A DNA stretch of 64,000 nt from Opitutia bacterium (GTDB lineage: Bacteria > Verrucomicrobiota > Verrucomicrobiia > Opitutales > Opitutaceae): assembly GCA_016187945.1 (NCBI GenBank), contig JACPIT010000006.1:62001-126000 (forward strand). The letters are read 5' to 3'. The position numbers and the translations under genes are program-made. The notes below the pieces were generated by a model. The model ran no database searches and was not told the origin of the DNA. It was given only the letters and a program-made list of their open reading frames with translations. Shown in pieces: positions 51,776 through 63,574 of this stretch; the first letter of the stretch is position 1, and each line of letters opens with the position of its first letter.

Positions 51776-53107
51776 ATGCTTCGTCGTTTCCTTACCCTGT
51801 TCGCGGCGACGTGCGCCACGGCCGCCGTCGCCGCCGAAAACGCCGCGCCCGCCGCTCCCACCGTCCTCTACCTCAAAGCCGCGCGCATCATCGAACCAAG
51901 GTCCGGCACCGTGTTGCAGGACCAGGTCATCACGATCGAAGGCCACAAGATCAAAACCGTCACCGCGCTCGCCGCGACGACGCTCCCGGCCGGCGCACGC
52001 GTGATCGATCTGGGCCACGCCACGGTGCTGCCCGGCTTGATCGACTGCCACACGCACGTCACCGGCCAACCGGCGAATTTCTACGAGGACATCTTCCGCA
52101 AGAGTCCGATCGACGAGGCGATGACCGCGCACCTCTACGCCCGGCGCACGCTGCTCGCGGGCTTCACGACCATCCGCAACGTCGGTGCCGGCAACTACGT
52201 CGACTTCGCGCTGCGTCGCGCGATCGAGAAGGGCGAAGTCGCCGGCCCGCGCATGCAGGCGAGCGGCCCGTCGCTGAGCGCCACCGGCGGCCACGGCGAC
52301 CTCAACGGCATGTCGCCTTACGTGCGCTTCGAGGGCGACATCAACGGAGTCGCCGATGGCGTCGATGCGGTGCGAAAAAAAGTCCGCGAGAACGTCAAAT
52401 ACGGCGCCGACGTCATCAAGATGCTCGCGACCGCCGGCGTGTTGTCCGAGGAGGAATCCGTCGGCGCGCCGCAATACCAGCTCGACGAGATGAAGGCCAT
52501 CGTCGAGGAAGCCGCGCTCTGGGGCCGCAAAGTCGCCGCGCACGCGCACGGCACCGAAGGCATCAAGATGGCCATCCGCGCCGGCGTCGCCTCGGTCGAG
52601 CATGCCAGCTTCATCGACGACGAGGGCATCGCGCTCGCGAAGGAGCACGGCACTTATCTCGTGCCCGACATCTACAACGACGACTACATCCTCGCCGAGT
52701 ATGCGCGCCTGGGTTACCCGGAAAAAATCATCGAGAAGGAGCGCAAAGTCGGCCGCATCCAGCGCGAGAACTTCGCCAAAGCCGTGAAGGCCGGCTGCAA
52801 GATCGCCTACGGCACGGACTCCGGCGTCTATCCGCACGGGTGGAACGGAAAGCAGTTCGCCCACATGGTGAAATGGGGCATGACGCCGATGCAGGCGATC
52901 CAGAGCGCCACCGTGACCGCCGCCGATCTGCTCGGCTGGCAAACCAAGGTCGGCGAACTCGCACCCGGCTTCTGCGCCGACCTCGTCGCGGTGAAAGGCG
53001 ATCCGCTCGCGGACGTCGGCGTGCTTGAGCACATCGATTTCGTGATGAAGGACGGCGAAATCTACAAAGACGCCATCGCCGGCCAGCCGGTGAAGCAGTT
53101 CGAGTAA
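51776..53107 (+). CDS. Secreted amidohydrolase (imidazolonepropionase/Xaa-Pro dipeptidase-like)
   Basis: A 443-residue exported enzyme of the amidohydrolase superfamily. The signal peptide ends at about residue 20 (RFLTLFAATCATAAVAAE). Metal ligands: H-x-H in LIDCHTHVTG, the bridging Lys in GADVIKMLATAGV, His in VAAHAHGTEG and VEHASFIDDEG, and the last Asp in AYGTDSGVYPHGW. Members with a signal peptide are usually dipeptidases. The substrate cannot be read from the sequence. Confidence 0.9.
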   Translation: MLRRFLTLFAATCATAAVAAENAAPAAPTVLYLKAARIIEPRSGTVLQDQVITIEGHKIKTVTALAATTLPAGARVIDLGHATVLPGLIDCHTHVTGQPANFYEDIFRKSPIDEAMTAHLYARRTLLAGFTTIRNVGAGNYVDFALRRAIEKGEVAGPRMQASGPSLSATGGHGDLNGMSPYVRFEGDINGVADGVDAVRKKVRENVKYGADVIKMLATAGVLSEEESVGAPQYQLDEMKAIVEEAALWGRKVAAHAHGTEGIKMAIRAGVASVEHASFIDDEGIALAKEHGTYLVPDIYNDDYILAEYARLGYPEKIIEKERKVGRIQRENFAKAVKAGCKIAYGTDSGVYPHGWNGKQFAHMVKWGMTPMQAIQSATVTAADLLGWQTKVGELAPGFCADLVAVKGDPLADVGVLEHIDFVMKDGEIYKDAIAGQPVKQFE

Positions 53108-53270
53108 GCCGCGAATTCCCTGAAGAAGTGTCGTCTTCGGCCCGCGGGTCGGGCGGATATTTCACAGCGAAGCGGAAACCGTAAGGTTTTCGCACCTCAG
53201 CAGCGGCGAAATTCTCACGAATTCCGCTACCACGCTGCGTCGCGTGCTTCGCTCTGCGGGTGAAACCTCC

Positions 53271-53331
53271 GGGGCGGCGCGATCGCTGGGCGCGCCGCGA
53301 GCGAGTTTCGGCGGGCCCAGCGGCCCGCCCT
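53271..53331. repeat. Intergenic palindrome, family R3
   Basis: GGGCGGCGCGATCGCTGGGC pairs imperfectly with GGCGGGCCCAGCGGCCCGCC. Apart from this repeat I see no gene or signal in the 264-base gap between the convergent amidohydrolase and propeller genes. Confidence 0.65.
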
Positions 53332-53371
53332 GCCTCACGGGACGTCACTTCTTGGGGATCCTCAGGCGCGT

Positions 53372-54724
53372 TCAGCGCTGCGTGTCGTCGGCGCGGCCGA
53401 GCGCATAGAGTTTGCCGTCGACCGAGCCGACGTAGAGCACGCCATCGCGAATCGCCGGCGTCGAGAGAATCGAGCCGAGCGAAAACAGCCGCGTGCGGAT
53501 GGCCACGATCGTATCGTCGAGCGTCTCGCCGATCCACACTGCGTCGTTGCGGAGTTTGCCGTTCGCGTCGAGGTAGCGCGCAGCGTTGGCGGCGAAGCCC
53601 GGCGCCGCGAACTCCGCGCCGTAGCGCCGCGCCGCGAGGTCGACCTCGCGCACCTTGCCGTCGCAACTGCCGAAATACGCCCGCCCCTCGGCGACCGCCG
53701 GCGACGAAAACGAGTAGAGCTGCGTCGGCAGCGAGAACACCGGCGCGCCGGTGCGCGCGTCGAGCACTTCGAACTTCAAGCTGTCGGAGGTCGGAAAACA
53801 CACGCGGCCTTCCACGACGACCGGCGTGGCGATGACCCACGACGAGTGGTTGGAGTATTTCCAGCGCAGCTCGCCGGTCGCCGCATCGAGGGCGTAGAGA
53901 TTCGCGTCGCGGCAACCGAAGTAGACCGCGCCATCCGCGACCGTCGCCGATCCGGGAATGCCGATCATCAGGTGCATGGCGTCGGAGGTGTCGGCCTGGA
54001 ATTTCCAGCGGAGCGCGCCGGTCTTGGTGTCGAGCGCGTAGAATCCGCCGTCGAAACTCCCGATGTAGACGCGTCCGTCCGCCACCGCGGGCGACGCGTG
54101 CACGACGCCGCCGGTCTCGAATTTCCAGCGCAGGGCTCCGGTCGCGGCATCGAGCGCGTAGACGTGGCGATCTCCGCTGCCGAAGTAGACCACGCCGTCC
54201 GCCACCGCAGGCGACGAGAGAAAGAAATCCCACGGATCGGGCATCGTCTCCGTGCGCGGCGCCGTGCCGTTGACGCCGGGCCAGGTGTTGCGGCGCTCGC
54301 CTTGCGTGGCGAACGACCACTTCAGCGCACCGTTCGTCGCGTCGACCGCGTAGAAATTTCCATCGGCGCTGTTCACGAAAACCAGCCCGCCGCTCACCGC
54401 GGGCGACGAGCCGACGTTGCCGTGCGCGTCGAATTTCCATTTCAATGCGCCCGTCGCCGCGTCCAGCGCGTAGAGGAAATTATCCGAACTGCCGACGTAG
54501 ACGACGCCCTGCGCGACCGCCGGCGACGAGACGATCGCCTCGCTGGTCGCGAACGTCCATTTCACGTCCAGATTCCGCGGCGCCGCGGTGCGCTGAATGC
54601 CGGAGTGTCGCGCATCGCCGCCGAACATGGCGACGTCCTGCGCGTGCGCGCCGGAGAGCGTGAGACCGACCGTCAGCGCAGCGCCGGCGGCACGAAAAAA
54701 CGAGGAGAAGCGGGGCATGATCAT
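53372..54724 (-). CDS. PQQ-type beta-propeller repeat protein, secreted
   Basis: A 450-residue exported protein. A signal peptide (FFRAAGAALTVGLTLSGAHA) precedes about eight propeller blades, each with the pattern (V/A)YFGSxDxxxYALDAATGxLxWKF. This is the PQQ-like/BamB-like repeat; there are no quinoprotein dehydrogenase residues, so it is more likely a binding or scaffold propeller than an enzyme. The last blade is unusually diverged (RNDAVWIGETLDDTIVA). The start is ATG 54724 or, two codons on, 54718. Confidence 0.85.
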   Translation of the reverse strand: MIMPRFSSFFRAAGAALTVGLTLSGAHAQDVAMFGGDARHSGIQRTAAPRNLDVKWTFATSEAIVSSPAVAQGVVYVGSSDNFLYALDAATGALKWKFDAHGNVGSSPAVSGGLVFVNSADGNFYAVDATNGALKWSFATQGERRNTWPGVNGTAPRTETMPDPWDFFLSSPAVADGVVYFGSGDRHVYALDAATGALRWKFETGGVVHASPAVADGRVYIGSFDGGFYALDTKTGALRWKFQADTSDAMHLMIGIPGSATVADGAVYFGCRDANLYALDAATGELRWKYSNHSSWVIATPVVVEGRVCFPTSDSLKFEVLDARTGAPVFSLPTQLYSFSSPAVAEGRAYFGSCDGKVREVDLAARRYGAEFAAPGFAANAARYLDANGKLRNDAVWIGETLDDTIVAIRTRLFSLGSILSTPAIRDGVLYVGSVDGKLYALGRADDTQR

Positions 54725-54805
54725 CGGGAAACGAAAGGGAAACCCGGCCGCGGAAACGCCGAACCCGGCTCCGCGCCGCGATGCGTCCACGTTGCCCGCG
54801 GGAGC

Positions 54806-55507
54806 TCAATGCTCAAACCATAACATCATTATGCCGAGCACCGCGAAAATCGTGCCGAGCAGCGCCGCCTCGTAGCGCTCGAGTTTTTGCAGCGGCAATT
54901 TCGAGAAACCGACCAGCGTCAGCCAGGTGAACAGCAGCATGCCGCCCAGCGTGCCCACCGCCAGGATCGCGCTCAGCACCGCAAAGCCGCGCCAGCCGTA
55001 GTGCACGCCCTCGAGATAGACCGGCAGGAAGCCCTCGCAGGGCGACAGCGTCAGCATCATGAACAGTCCGCCGATCGCCGCCCAATCGCCCGCCTGTCGC
55101 GACACGAGTTTCGTGTCGGCGATCTCCTCTTCCATGTGCGTGTGGTCATCGGCGTGCCCGCAATGCTCCGAAACCTGGTGATGCCCGCCTGCGTGATGAT
55201 GCAGCACCCCGCCGCGCACTTGTCGCAGGAAAAACCACGCCGCGATCGCCAGCAGCGCGCCACCCGCGATCCGGTTGAAAAGCTCGCCGTAGTGCTCGAC
55301 GAGTTGCTGCCCCACCCAGGCGATGCCGAGGCCGAGCAGGCTCGTCAGCAAGACGTGGCCGAGCCCCGCCGCCATCGACACCGCGAAGGTTTTCCCGCGC
55401 GCCCAGCCCCGCGCCCGCGCGACCAGCACGAACGGCAGCCAGTGGGTCGGGATCGCGGCGTGGAAAAAGGCGACCGTGAAGCCGGTCACAGCGAGAGTGG
55501 CGAGCAT
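54806..55507 (-). CDS. Membrane protein with His-rich loop, possible metal transporter
   Basis: A 233-residue protein with six membrane helices. The first helix pair has FTVAFFHAAIPTHWLPFVLV and GLGHVLLTSLLGLGIAW, and the loop between helices three and four is HHHAGGHHQVSEHCGHADDH, very His-rich. This pattern is typical of nickel/cobalt exporters and DsbD/UreH-like membrane proteins, with the His loop binding metal ions. It is divergent from the heme genes, with a 265-base gap. A role in metal supply or detoxification is likely, but the metal is unknown. Confidence 0.65.
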   Translation of the reverse strand: MLATLAVTGFTVAFFHAAIPTHWLPFVLVARARGWARGKTFAVSMAAGLGHVLLTSLLGLGIAWVGQQLVEHYGELFNRIAGGALLAIAAWFFLRQVRGGVLHHHAGGHHQVSEHCGHADDHTHMEEEIADTKLVSRQAGDWAAIGGLFMMLTLSPCEGFLPVYLEGVHYGWRGFAVLSAILAVGTLGGMLLFTWLTLVGFSKLPLQKLERYEAALLGTIFAVLGIMMLWFEH

Positions 55508-57814
<2,307 letters not shown>

Positions 57815-57840
57815 ATGCCGCCCGACACCACGCATCATTC

Positions 57841-57904
57841 AGGTGGAGCGCGTTGACCCCAACGCGCTCGGGCGCGAACGCGTTGAGGTCAACGCGTTCC
57901 ACCT
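57841..57904. repeat. Intergenic palindrome, family R5
   Basis: AGGTGGAGCGCGTTGACCCC on the left, complementary AACGCGTTGAGGTCAACGCG on the right, short loop. Same family as 10347-10436. It lies in the hemE-hemY gap, so it may separate their messages. Confidence 0.8.
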
Positions 57905-57938
57905 ATTCCTCCTGACTCGCGAGTCCACCTCTTTCCCC

Positions 57939-59339
57939 ATGAGCACCTCTCCGCAAAAATCGGTCGCGATCATCGGCGCCGGCATTGCCGGCCTCACTGC
58001 CGCCTACCGGCTGCACGAGCGCGGTTTTCGGGTGAAGGTGTTCGAGCGAAACGCGCACGCCGGCGGCGCCATCCGCACCCACCGCGAAGACGGCTGGCTC
58101 GCCGAGTGCGGCCCCAACTCCGTCCAATACGGCGCGCCGGAATTAAAAAAACTCGTCGCGGACATCGGCCTCGAGCCCGATCTCCAGATCGCAAACACCG
58201 CCGCGAAGAAGCGCTTCATCGTCCGCAACGGCTGGTTCATGCCCGTGCCGATGGGCCCCGGCCAGTTCCTGAGCACGCCGCTGTTCGGCTTCCGCACGAA
58301 GCTCTCGCTCTTCACCGAACTTTTTTCCCGTCCGCGCATCCGCAACACCGACGTCAGCCTCGCCGAACTCGTCCGCTCGCACTACACACAGGAGTTCGTC
58401 GACTACGCCGTGAACCCGCTCATCGCCGGCATCTACGCCGGCGATCCGGAAAAGTTGTCCGTGAAAAACGCCTTCCCGAGCCTCTGGGAAGCCGAGCGGC
58501 TGAAAGGCTCGCTGCCCCGCGGCTTCATCGCCGCCGCGAAAGCCAAACGCGCCGCCGGTGCGCCGAAGAAAAAAGGCCCCACGCCCATCGTCTCGTTCCG
58601 CCTCGGCCTGCAGCAGCTTATCGAGACGCTCGTCGCCAAACTCCCCGCCGGCGCCGTCGAGCTGAACACGACGGTCGAAACGATCATCCCCGGCCAGCCG
58701 CACCGCCTCGTGTGCTCGCGCGGCGCGGAGAAATGCGGAGGCGAGTTCGATTACGTCGTCCTCGCCGTGCCCGCGCCGGCGCTCGCGCAGATCACGTTCG
58801 GCACACTCGCCGAGCGTCCGCTCGCGCCGCTCGACACCATCACGCACCCGCCGGTGTCGTCGCTGTTCCTCGGCTTCCGGCGCGAGGACGTCACGCACCC
58901 ACTCGATGGCTTCGGCGGGCTTACGCCGGAGAAGGAGCGCCGCGACACGCTTGGCATTTTGTTTTCATCGACGCTCTTCCCCGGCCGCGCACCGGAGGGC
59001 CACGTTGCGCTCACGGTGTTCGCGGGCGGCATGCGCCAGCCCGAGCACGCGCGCCTCAACACCGAGCAGTTGCTCCAACGCGTCGACGGCGATCTCCGCG
59101 AACTCGTCGGCGTGAAAGCCAAACCAGTCTACGTGCGCCACACCTTTTGGCCGCGCGCGATCCCGCAATACCAGATCGGCTACGAACGCCACCTCGAGAC
59201 GATGTCCGCCCTCGAGAACCGCACACCCGGCCTCTTCATCGGCGGCCAGTGCCGCGACGGCACCTCGCTGCCCGACTGCTGCAAGAGCGGCGAAAAACTT
59301 GCCGCGCGTGTGGCGGCGGCGGGCGCGAGAGCGTCATAG
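57939..59339 (+). CDS. hemY: Protoporphyrinogen oxidase (HemY-type)
   Basis: A 466-residue FAD enzyme that oxidises protoporphyrinogen IX, the step after HemF. The N-terminal FAD motif is VAIIGAGIAGLTAAYRL, with VFERNAHAGGAIRTH following, and ECGPNSVQ. The C-terminal FAD block is PGLFIGGQCRDGTSLPDCC. It is the HemY/HemG2 monotopic type, not the flavodoxin-like HemG. The ATG at 57939 follows a pyrimidine-rich leader. hemF, hemE and hemY together give uroporphyrinogen to protoporphyrin in one cluster. Confidence 0.93.
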   Translation: MSTSPQKSVAIIGAGIAGLTAAYRLHERGFRVKVFERNAHAGGAIRTHREDGWLAECGPNSVQYGAPELKKLVADIGLEPDLQIANTAAKKRFIVRNGWFMPVPMGPGQFLSTPLFGFRTKLSLFTELFSRPRIRNTDVSLAELVRSHYTQEFVDYAVNPLIAGIYAGDPEKLSVKNAFPSLWEAERLKGSLPRGFIAAAKAKRAAGAPKKKGPTPIVSFRLGLQQLIETLVAKLPAGAVELNTTVETIIPGQPHRLVCSRGAEKCGGEFDYVVLAVPAPALAQITFGTLAERPLAPLDTITHPPVSSLFLGFRREDVTHPLDGFGGLTPEKERRDTLGILFSSTLFPGRAPEGHVALTVFAGGMRQPEHARLNTEQLLQRVDGDLRELVGVKAKPVYVRHTFWPRAIPQYQIGYERHLETMSALENRTPGLFIGGQCRDGTSLPDCCKSGEKLAARVAAAGARAS

Positions 59340-59369
59340 CGGGGACGGCGGCGCACCGGCGCGCCCGCC

Positions 59370-59541
59370 GAAGCTCCAAACTCCAAACCCCAAGCGCCAG
59401 AGAAGCACCAAACGCCGACCCAAGACGGAACGGGCGGCCCCAACGCGCTATCCAGATTCACGTTCCTCTGCGTTTCCGGCATTCATCCTTTGAAGTTTTG
59501 GGCACTCTTTGGTGCTTGGAGCTTGGATCTTGGTGCTTCCG
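59370..59541. repeat. CTTGG-rich imperfect inverted repeat, family R9
   Basis: Left arm GAAGCTCCAAACTCCAAACC with AGAAGCACCAAAC after it. The right arm (59499-59541) has GGTGCTTGGAGCTTGGATCT then TGGTGCTTCC, roughly its complement. The arms are made of short CCAA/TTGG words unlike the other palindromes. It occupies most of the gap between hemY and ileS, ending 65 bases before the ileS start. Confidence 0.6.
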
Positions 59542-59606
59542 CAGCGCAGCCGCGCGGGGCCTTGACTCCCCTCTTCGGTGGAGTAGCGTCCGGCGCTTTT
59601 CCCAGA

Positions 59607-62459
59607 ATGGCTCAAGAACTCAAAGACACGCTGCTGCTTCCGAAGACGGATTTTCCCATGCGGGCAAATCTCGTGCAACGCGAGCCGCAGCGAATTAGCC
59701 ACTGGGACAAACTCGGCCTCTACGCCCGCATCCAGGCCCAGTGCGCCGGCTCCGGCAAAAAATACGTGCTGCACGACGGCCCGCCGTTCACCAACGGCGA
59801 CGTCCACATCGGCACCGCGCTGAACAAGTCGCTCAAGGATTTCGTCAATCGCTACAAGTCCATGCGCGGCTACGCGACGCCCTACGTGCCGGGCTGGGAC
59901 TGCCACGGCCTGCCGATCGAGCAGAAGGTCAGCCGCGAAATCCAGGAGCAGAAACTCAACCTCACGACCGCCGAGCTGCGCGCGAAGTGCGATGCGTTCT
60001 CCGAAAACTGGATCGCGAAGCAGACCGCGCAATTCAAACGCGTCGGCGTGCTCGCCGACTGGGCCAACGAATACAAGACGAAGGCGCCCGCATTCGAGGC
60101 CGACATCCTGCGCACCTTCGCCGCGTTCGTGGAGCAAGGCCTCGTCTATCGCTCGAAGAAACCCGTTTACTGGTCGATCCCGTTCGAGACCGCGCTCGCC
60201 GAAGCCGAGATCGAATACAAGGACCACGTCTCGCCCTCAATCTGGGTGAAGTTCGCCGTGCCGGCGGACCAAGCCGCGAAGTTCGGCCTGCCGACCGACA
60301 AGCCGCTCTTCGTCGTCATCTGGACGACCACGCCGTGGACGATTCCCGCGAACCTCGCGATCGCGGTGCACCCGGAGGTCGACTACGTCGTCGCTGACAT
60401 CGGTGCCGAAAGTCTGCTCGTCGCGGAAGCCTTGCTCGGCTCCGTCGCAACCGCCGCGAAACTCGAAGCGCAGCCGACCATCGTGAAGACGGTCAAAGGC
60501 GCCACGCTTGAGCACCTCGCGCCGCGCCATCCGTTCATCGACCGCCCCTCGCCGGTCGTGCTCGCCGACTACGTCACGACCGACAGCGGCACCGGCTGCG
60601 TGCACACCGCGCCCGGCCACGGCGCGGAGGACTACCAGACCGGCGTCAAATACGGCCTCGAAATCTATTGCCCCGTCGGCGACGACGGCCGCTACGTCGA
60701 CGACGGCAAAGTGCCCGCCGACATGGTCGGCCTCACGACGCTCGAGAGCGTCGAGGATCTCGCCGCCAAGAAAACTTCCCCGGCCAACATCGCCGTCCTG
60801 AAGAAGCTCGATGCCGCTGGCGCCCTGCTCGCGAAGCAGCGTTACGAGCACCAATACCCGCATTGCTGGCGCTCGAAGACGCCGATCGTGTTCCGCGCCG
60901 TCGACCAGTGGTTCGTTTCCCTCGACAAGGCCGGCCACCGCACGATCGCGCTGACCGAGATCGCGAAGATCGCCGAAAACCACGGCTGGATTCCCGCGTG
61001 GGGCGAAGCGCGCATCCGTGGCGCCGTTGAGTCGCGTCCGGATTGGTGCATTAGCCGCCAGCGCTCGTGGGGCGTGCCGATCCCGGCATTCTACGACGCG
61101 AAGAAAAACGCCTACCTCGACGCCGGCGTCGCGCGAGCCGTGGCCGACAAGATCGCGACCCGAGGCACGAATTTCTGGTATGACGCCGCGCCCGCCGAGA
61201 TCCTCGCCGGCGTGACGCTCCCGGCCGGTTGGCCCGCTCCGAGCGAGCTGACTTGCGGCCGCGACACGCTCGACGTCTGGATCGACTCCGGCTCCACCCA
61301 GGCCGCCGTGCTCAAGCGCGGCCAGGGCGGCACGCACTGGCCCGCCGATCTCTACCTCGAAGGCAGCGACCAGCACCGCGGCTGGTTCCAGTCGTCGCTC
61401 TGGAACAGCGTCATCGCGTTCGGCGCCGCGCCCTACAAGGCCGTCCTGACCCACGGCTTCATCGTCGACAAGAACCGCCAGAAAATTTCCAAGAGCTCGA
61501 CCTACCAGAAGCCGCAGACCGCCGAAGCCTACATCAAGGACCACGGCGCGGACGTCATCCGCCTCTGGATCGCGTCGCAGGACTTCCGCGATGACATCCC
61601 GGTCGATGAAGAGATTCTCAAGCACGTCGGCGAGGCGTATCGTCTTTTCCGCAACACGTTCCGCTTCCAACTCTCGACGCTGTTCGATTTCGACGTCGCG
61701 AAGCACGCCGTGCCGCACGCCGAGCTCGACGCGCTCGACCGCTGGGCGCTGCACCAGACCGCGAAGCTGCTCGCCGAGTGCACGCAGGCCTACGACGCGT
61801 TCGAGTTCCACCGCGTCTACCAGCTCTGCAACCAGTTCTGCTCGGTCACGCTGTCGGCGACATATCACGACATCCTGAAAGACCGCCTCTACACGCTCGG
61901 CGCCGCGCACCCGCTCCGCCGCTCGTCGCAGACCGCGATCCACGCGATTTTCACGACACTCGTGAAAATCCTCGCGCCCGTCCTGACGTTCACCACCGAC
62001 GAGGCCTGGAGCTACGCGACGACCGGCAAGGAATACAGCGACGGCTCGATCCACCTGCAGGACTGGCCGACCGCCCCCGCGGAGTGGACCGATGCGACGC
62101 TCGACACCGAATTCGCCGCGCTGCTCAAACTCCGCGCCAAGGTCACCGAGACCCTCGAGCCGCTCCGCCAGGCCGGCAACATCGGTAAATCGCTGGATGC
62201 GACGCTCGGTTTCTCCGGTGCACCCGACAGCGCGGAGATGGTTGCACTCGCGAAACACCGCGATTTCCTGCCCGAGTTCTTCATCGTTTCCGCCGTCGCT
62301 CTGGAACCAAAATCCGGCGCGGCCCTCGAAATCAAACCGCTCAACGCCCGCGAGGCCGGCAACACGCGTTGCCCGCGCTGCTGGCGCTGGGTTCCGGCCC
62401 TCGCTCATTCTCCGCACGGAGAGGTTTGCCCTCGCTGCCTCGAAGCCCTTAATTCCTGA
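59607..62459 (+). CDS. ileS: Isoleucine--tRNA ligase
   Basis: A 950-residue class I synthetase. HIGH motif variant HIGTALNKSLKDF after HDGPPFTNGDV, the editing domain around residues 210-420 (WTTTPWTIPANLAI and DYVTTDSGTGCVHTAPGHG), and the KMSKS-loop variant KISKSSTYQKP. A C-terminal zinc-binding region has four Cys: CPRCWRWVPAL and CPRCLEAL. The ATG at 59607 gives the normal N-terminus; the frame upstream overlaps repeat R9. Length is normal. Confidence 0.96.
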   Translation: MAQELKDTLLLPKTDFPMRANLVQREPQRISHWDKLGLYARIQAQCAGSGKKYVLHDGPPFTNGDVHIGTALNKSLKDFVNRYKSMRGYATPYVPGWDCHGLPIEQKVSREIQEQKLNLTTAELRAKCDAFSENWIAKQTAQFKRVGVLADWANEYKTKAPAFEADILRTFAAFVEQGLVYRSKKPVYWSIPFETALAEAEIEYKDHVSPSIWVKFAVPADQAAKFGLPTDKPLFVVIWTTTPWTIPANLAIAVHPEVDYVVADIGAESLLVAEALLGSVATAAKLEAQPTIVKTVKGATLEHLAPRHPFIDRPSPVVLADYVTTDSGTGCVHTAPGHGAEDYQTGVKYGLEIYCPVGDDGRYVDDGKVPADMVGLTTLESVEDLAAKKTSPANIAVLKKLDAAGALLAKQRYEHQYPHCWRSKTPIVFRAVDQWFVSLDKAGHRTIALTEIAKIAENHGWIPAWGEARIRGAVESRPDWCISRQRSWGVPIPAFYDAKKNAYLDAGVARAVADKIATRGTNFWYDAAPAEILAGVTLPAGWPAPSELTCGRDTLDVWIDSGSTQAAVLKRGQGGTHWPADLYLEGSDQHRGWFQSSLWNSVIAFGAAPYKAVLTHGFIVDKNRQKISKSSTYQKPQTAEAYIKDHGADVIRLWIASQDFRDDIPVDEEILKHVGEAYRLFRNTFRFQLSTLFDFDVAKHAVPHAELDALDRWALHQTAKLLAECTQAYDAFEFHRVYQLCNQFCSVTLSATYHDILKDRLYTLGAAHPLRRSSQTAIHAIFTTLVKILAPVLTFTTDEAWSYATTGKEYSDGSIHLQDWPTAPAEWTDATLDTEFAALLKLRAKVTETLEPLRQAGNIGKSLDATLGFSGAPDSAEMVALAKHRDFLPEFFIVSAVALEPKSGAALEIKPLNAREAGNTRCPRCWRWVPALAHSPHGEVCPRCLEALNS

Positions 62460-62471
62460 CCCCACTCTCCT

Positions 62472-63434
62472 ATGGCCAAGTCCACGAAACACCCCGCCAA
62501 AAAGCTTGTGAAGAAAGCCGCTCCCGCCAAATCCGCCAAGCCGGCGAAAACCCTCCCGGCCAAAAAAGAGCCCGCGCCCACGAAGGTCGCCGCCAAGCCC
62601 GTCGCGGCCAAGCCCGCCGCGGCGAAGCACGAGCCCTCGAAATCCGAGGCGCCCAAAGCTAAAGGCGCGATGACCGCGGCCGATTTGAAGCGCATGATTC
62701 TCGAGCGCAAATCCGCGGGCCCGGCGAAATCCATTTCCTTCTCGCTCGATGAAGTCCGCGAGATCGCGAAGAAAAACGAGTCGACCGTCCCCTCCGCCGA
62801 GAAAACCGCCAAGACCGCCAAAGCCGCCAACGGCAAGGCCGCCGACGCGCAGGCGAAGACCGACAAGCCGCACAAACCGAACCACGTGAAGGCGGCCTCG
62901 CTCGCCGACATCCTTGGCTTCGCGCCCGGCAAGAAGACGCACAAAGCGGTCATCGTCCACGAAGACGACGTGCCCGAGAAATTCCGCCGCTACTACAAGA
63001 TGCTCACCGAACTCCGCGCCATCGTGCTGGAGCAACTCGGCGAACACACCGAGGACACGCTGATGAAGTCCTCGAAGGACGACTCCGGCGATCTCTCCGG
63101 CTATGGCCAGCACATGGCCGACGCCGGCACCGACACCTTCGACCGCGACTTCGCGCTCTCGCTCGTCTCGAGCGAGCAGGAGGCTCTTTCCGAGATCGAG
63201 GCCGCCATCAAGCGCATCCACGACGGCACCTACGGCATCTGCGAAGCCACGCAGAAACCGATCGCGAAGGAGCGCCTGCTCGCCGTTCCCTTCACCCGCT
63301 ATTCCGCCGAGGCCCAGAAAGACGTCGAACGCCACTCGCATCGCTCCCAGCAACGCGGCGGCTTGTTCGGCGATGCCGGCGACGAAGAAGGTGGCGGCAA
63401 AATGTCCGACGACGACTCGGGCGGCGACGAGTGA
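62472..63434 (+). CDS. DksA/TraR-like protein with H1-like N-terminus and lost zinc finger
   Basis: A 320-residue protein. Residues 1-150 are Lys/Ala/Pro-rich (PAKKLVKKAAPAKSAKPAKT), like the tails of histone H1-type proteins, and should bind nucleic acid. Residues of about 165-300 follow the DksA fold, with a coiled coil (YYKMLTELRAIVLEQLGEHT, then a DxxD-like DAGTDTFDRD) and the globular end YGICEATQKPIAKERLLAVP. Of the four zinc cysteines only Cys257 remains: CxxC is CEAT, and the second pair is replaced (RYSAEAQ). DksA proteins bind RNA polymerase and tune transcription in starvation; some, like Pseudomonas DksA2, work without zinc. It lies 12 bases after ileS and upstream of lspA. Confidence 0.82.
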   Translation: MAKSTKHPAKKLVKKAAPAKSAKPAKTLPAKKEPAPTKVAAKPVAAKPAAAKHEPSKSEAPKAKGAMTAADLKRMILERKSAGPAKSISFSLDEVREIAKKNESTVPSAEKTAKTAKAANGKAADAQAKTDKPHKPNHVKAASLADILGFAPGKKTHKAVIVHEDDVPEKFRRYYKMLTELRAIVLEQLGEHTEDTLMKSSKDDSGDLSGYGQHMADAGTDTFDRDFALSLVSSEQEALSEIEAAIKRIHDGTYGICEATQKPIAKERLLAVPFTRYSAEAQKDVERHSHRSQQRGGLFGDAGDEEGGGKMSDDDSGGDE

Positions 63435-63438
63435 CGGT

Positions 63439-63574
63439 ATTTTCGATTTTGGATTTCCGATTTTCGAATTGATGCCCGACCCAGCACCAACGGCCGGAAT
63501 GCGTTCGGCAGTCTCGCCTCAATCGAGAATCGAGTCCAGCCCGCAGGGCCTCGGCCATCAAAAATCGAAAATTC
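63439..63574. repeat. ATTTTCGATTTTGG-type inverted repeat (R10) around lspA start
   Basis: Left arm at 63439-63470 (ATTTTCGATTTTGGATTTCC and on), right arm AAAAATCGAAAATTC at 63560-63574. AT-rich, in contrast to everything around. The right arm is inside the predicted lspA N-terminus. Confidence 0.6.

Noticed and set aside
59490-59606. ileS start at 59490
   Set aside because: The added residues come from the R9 repeat and unconserved sequence; MAQELKDTLLLPKT at 59607 is the normal beginning.
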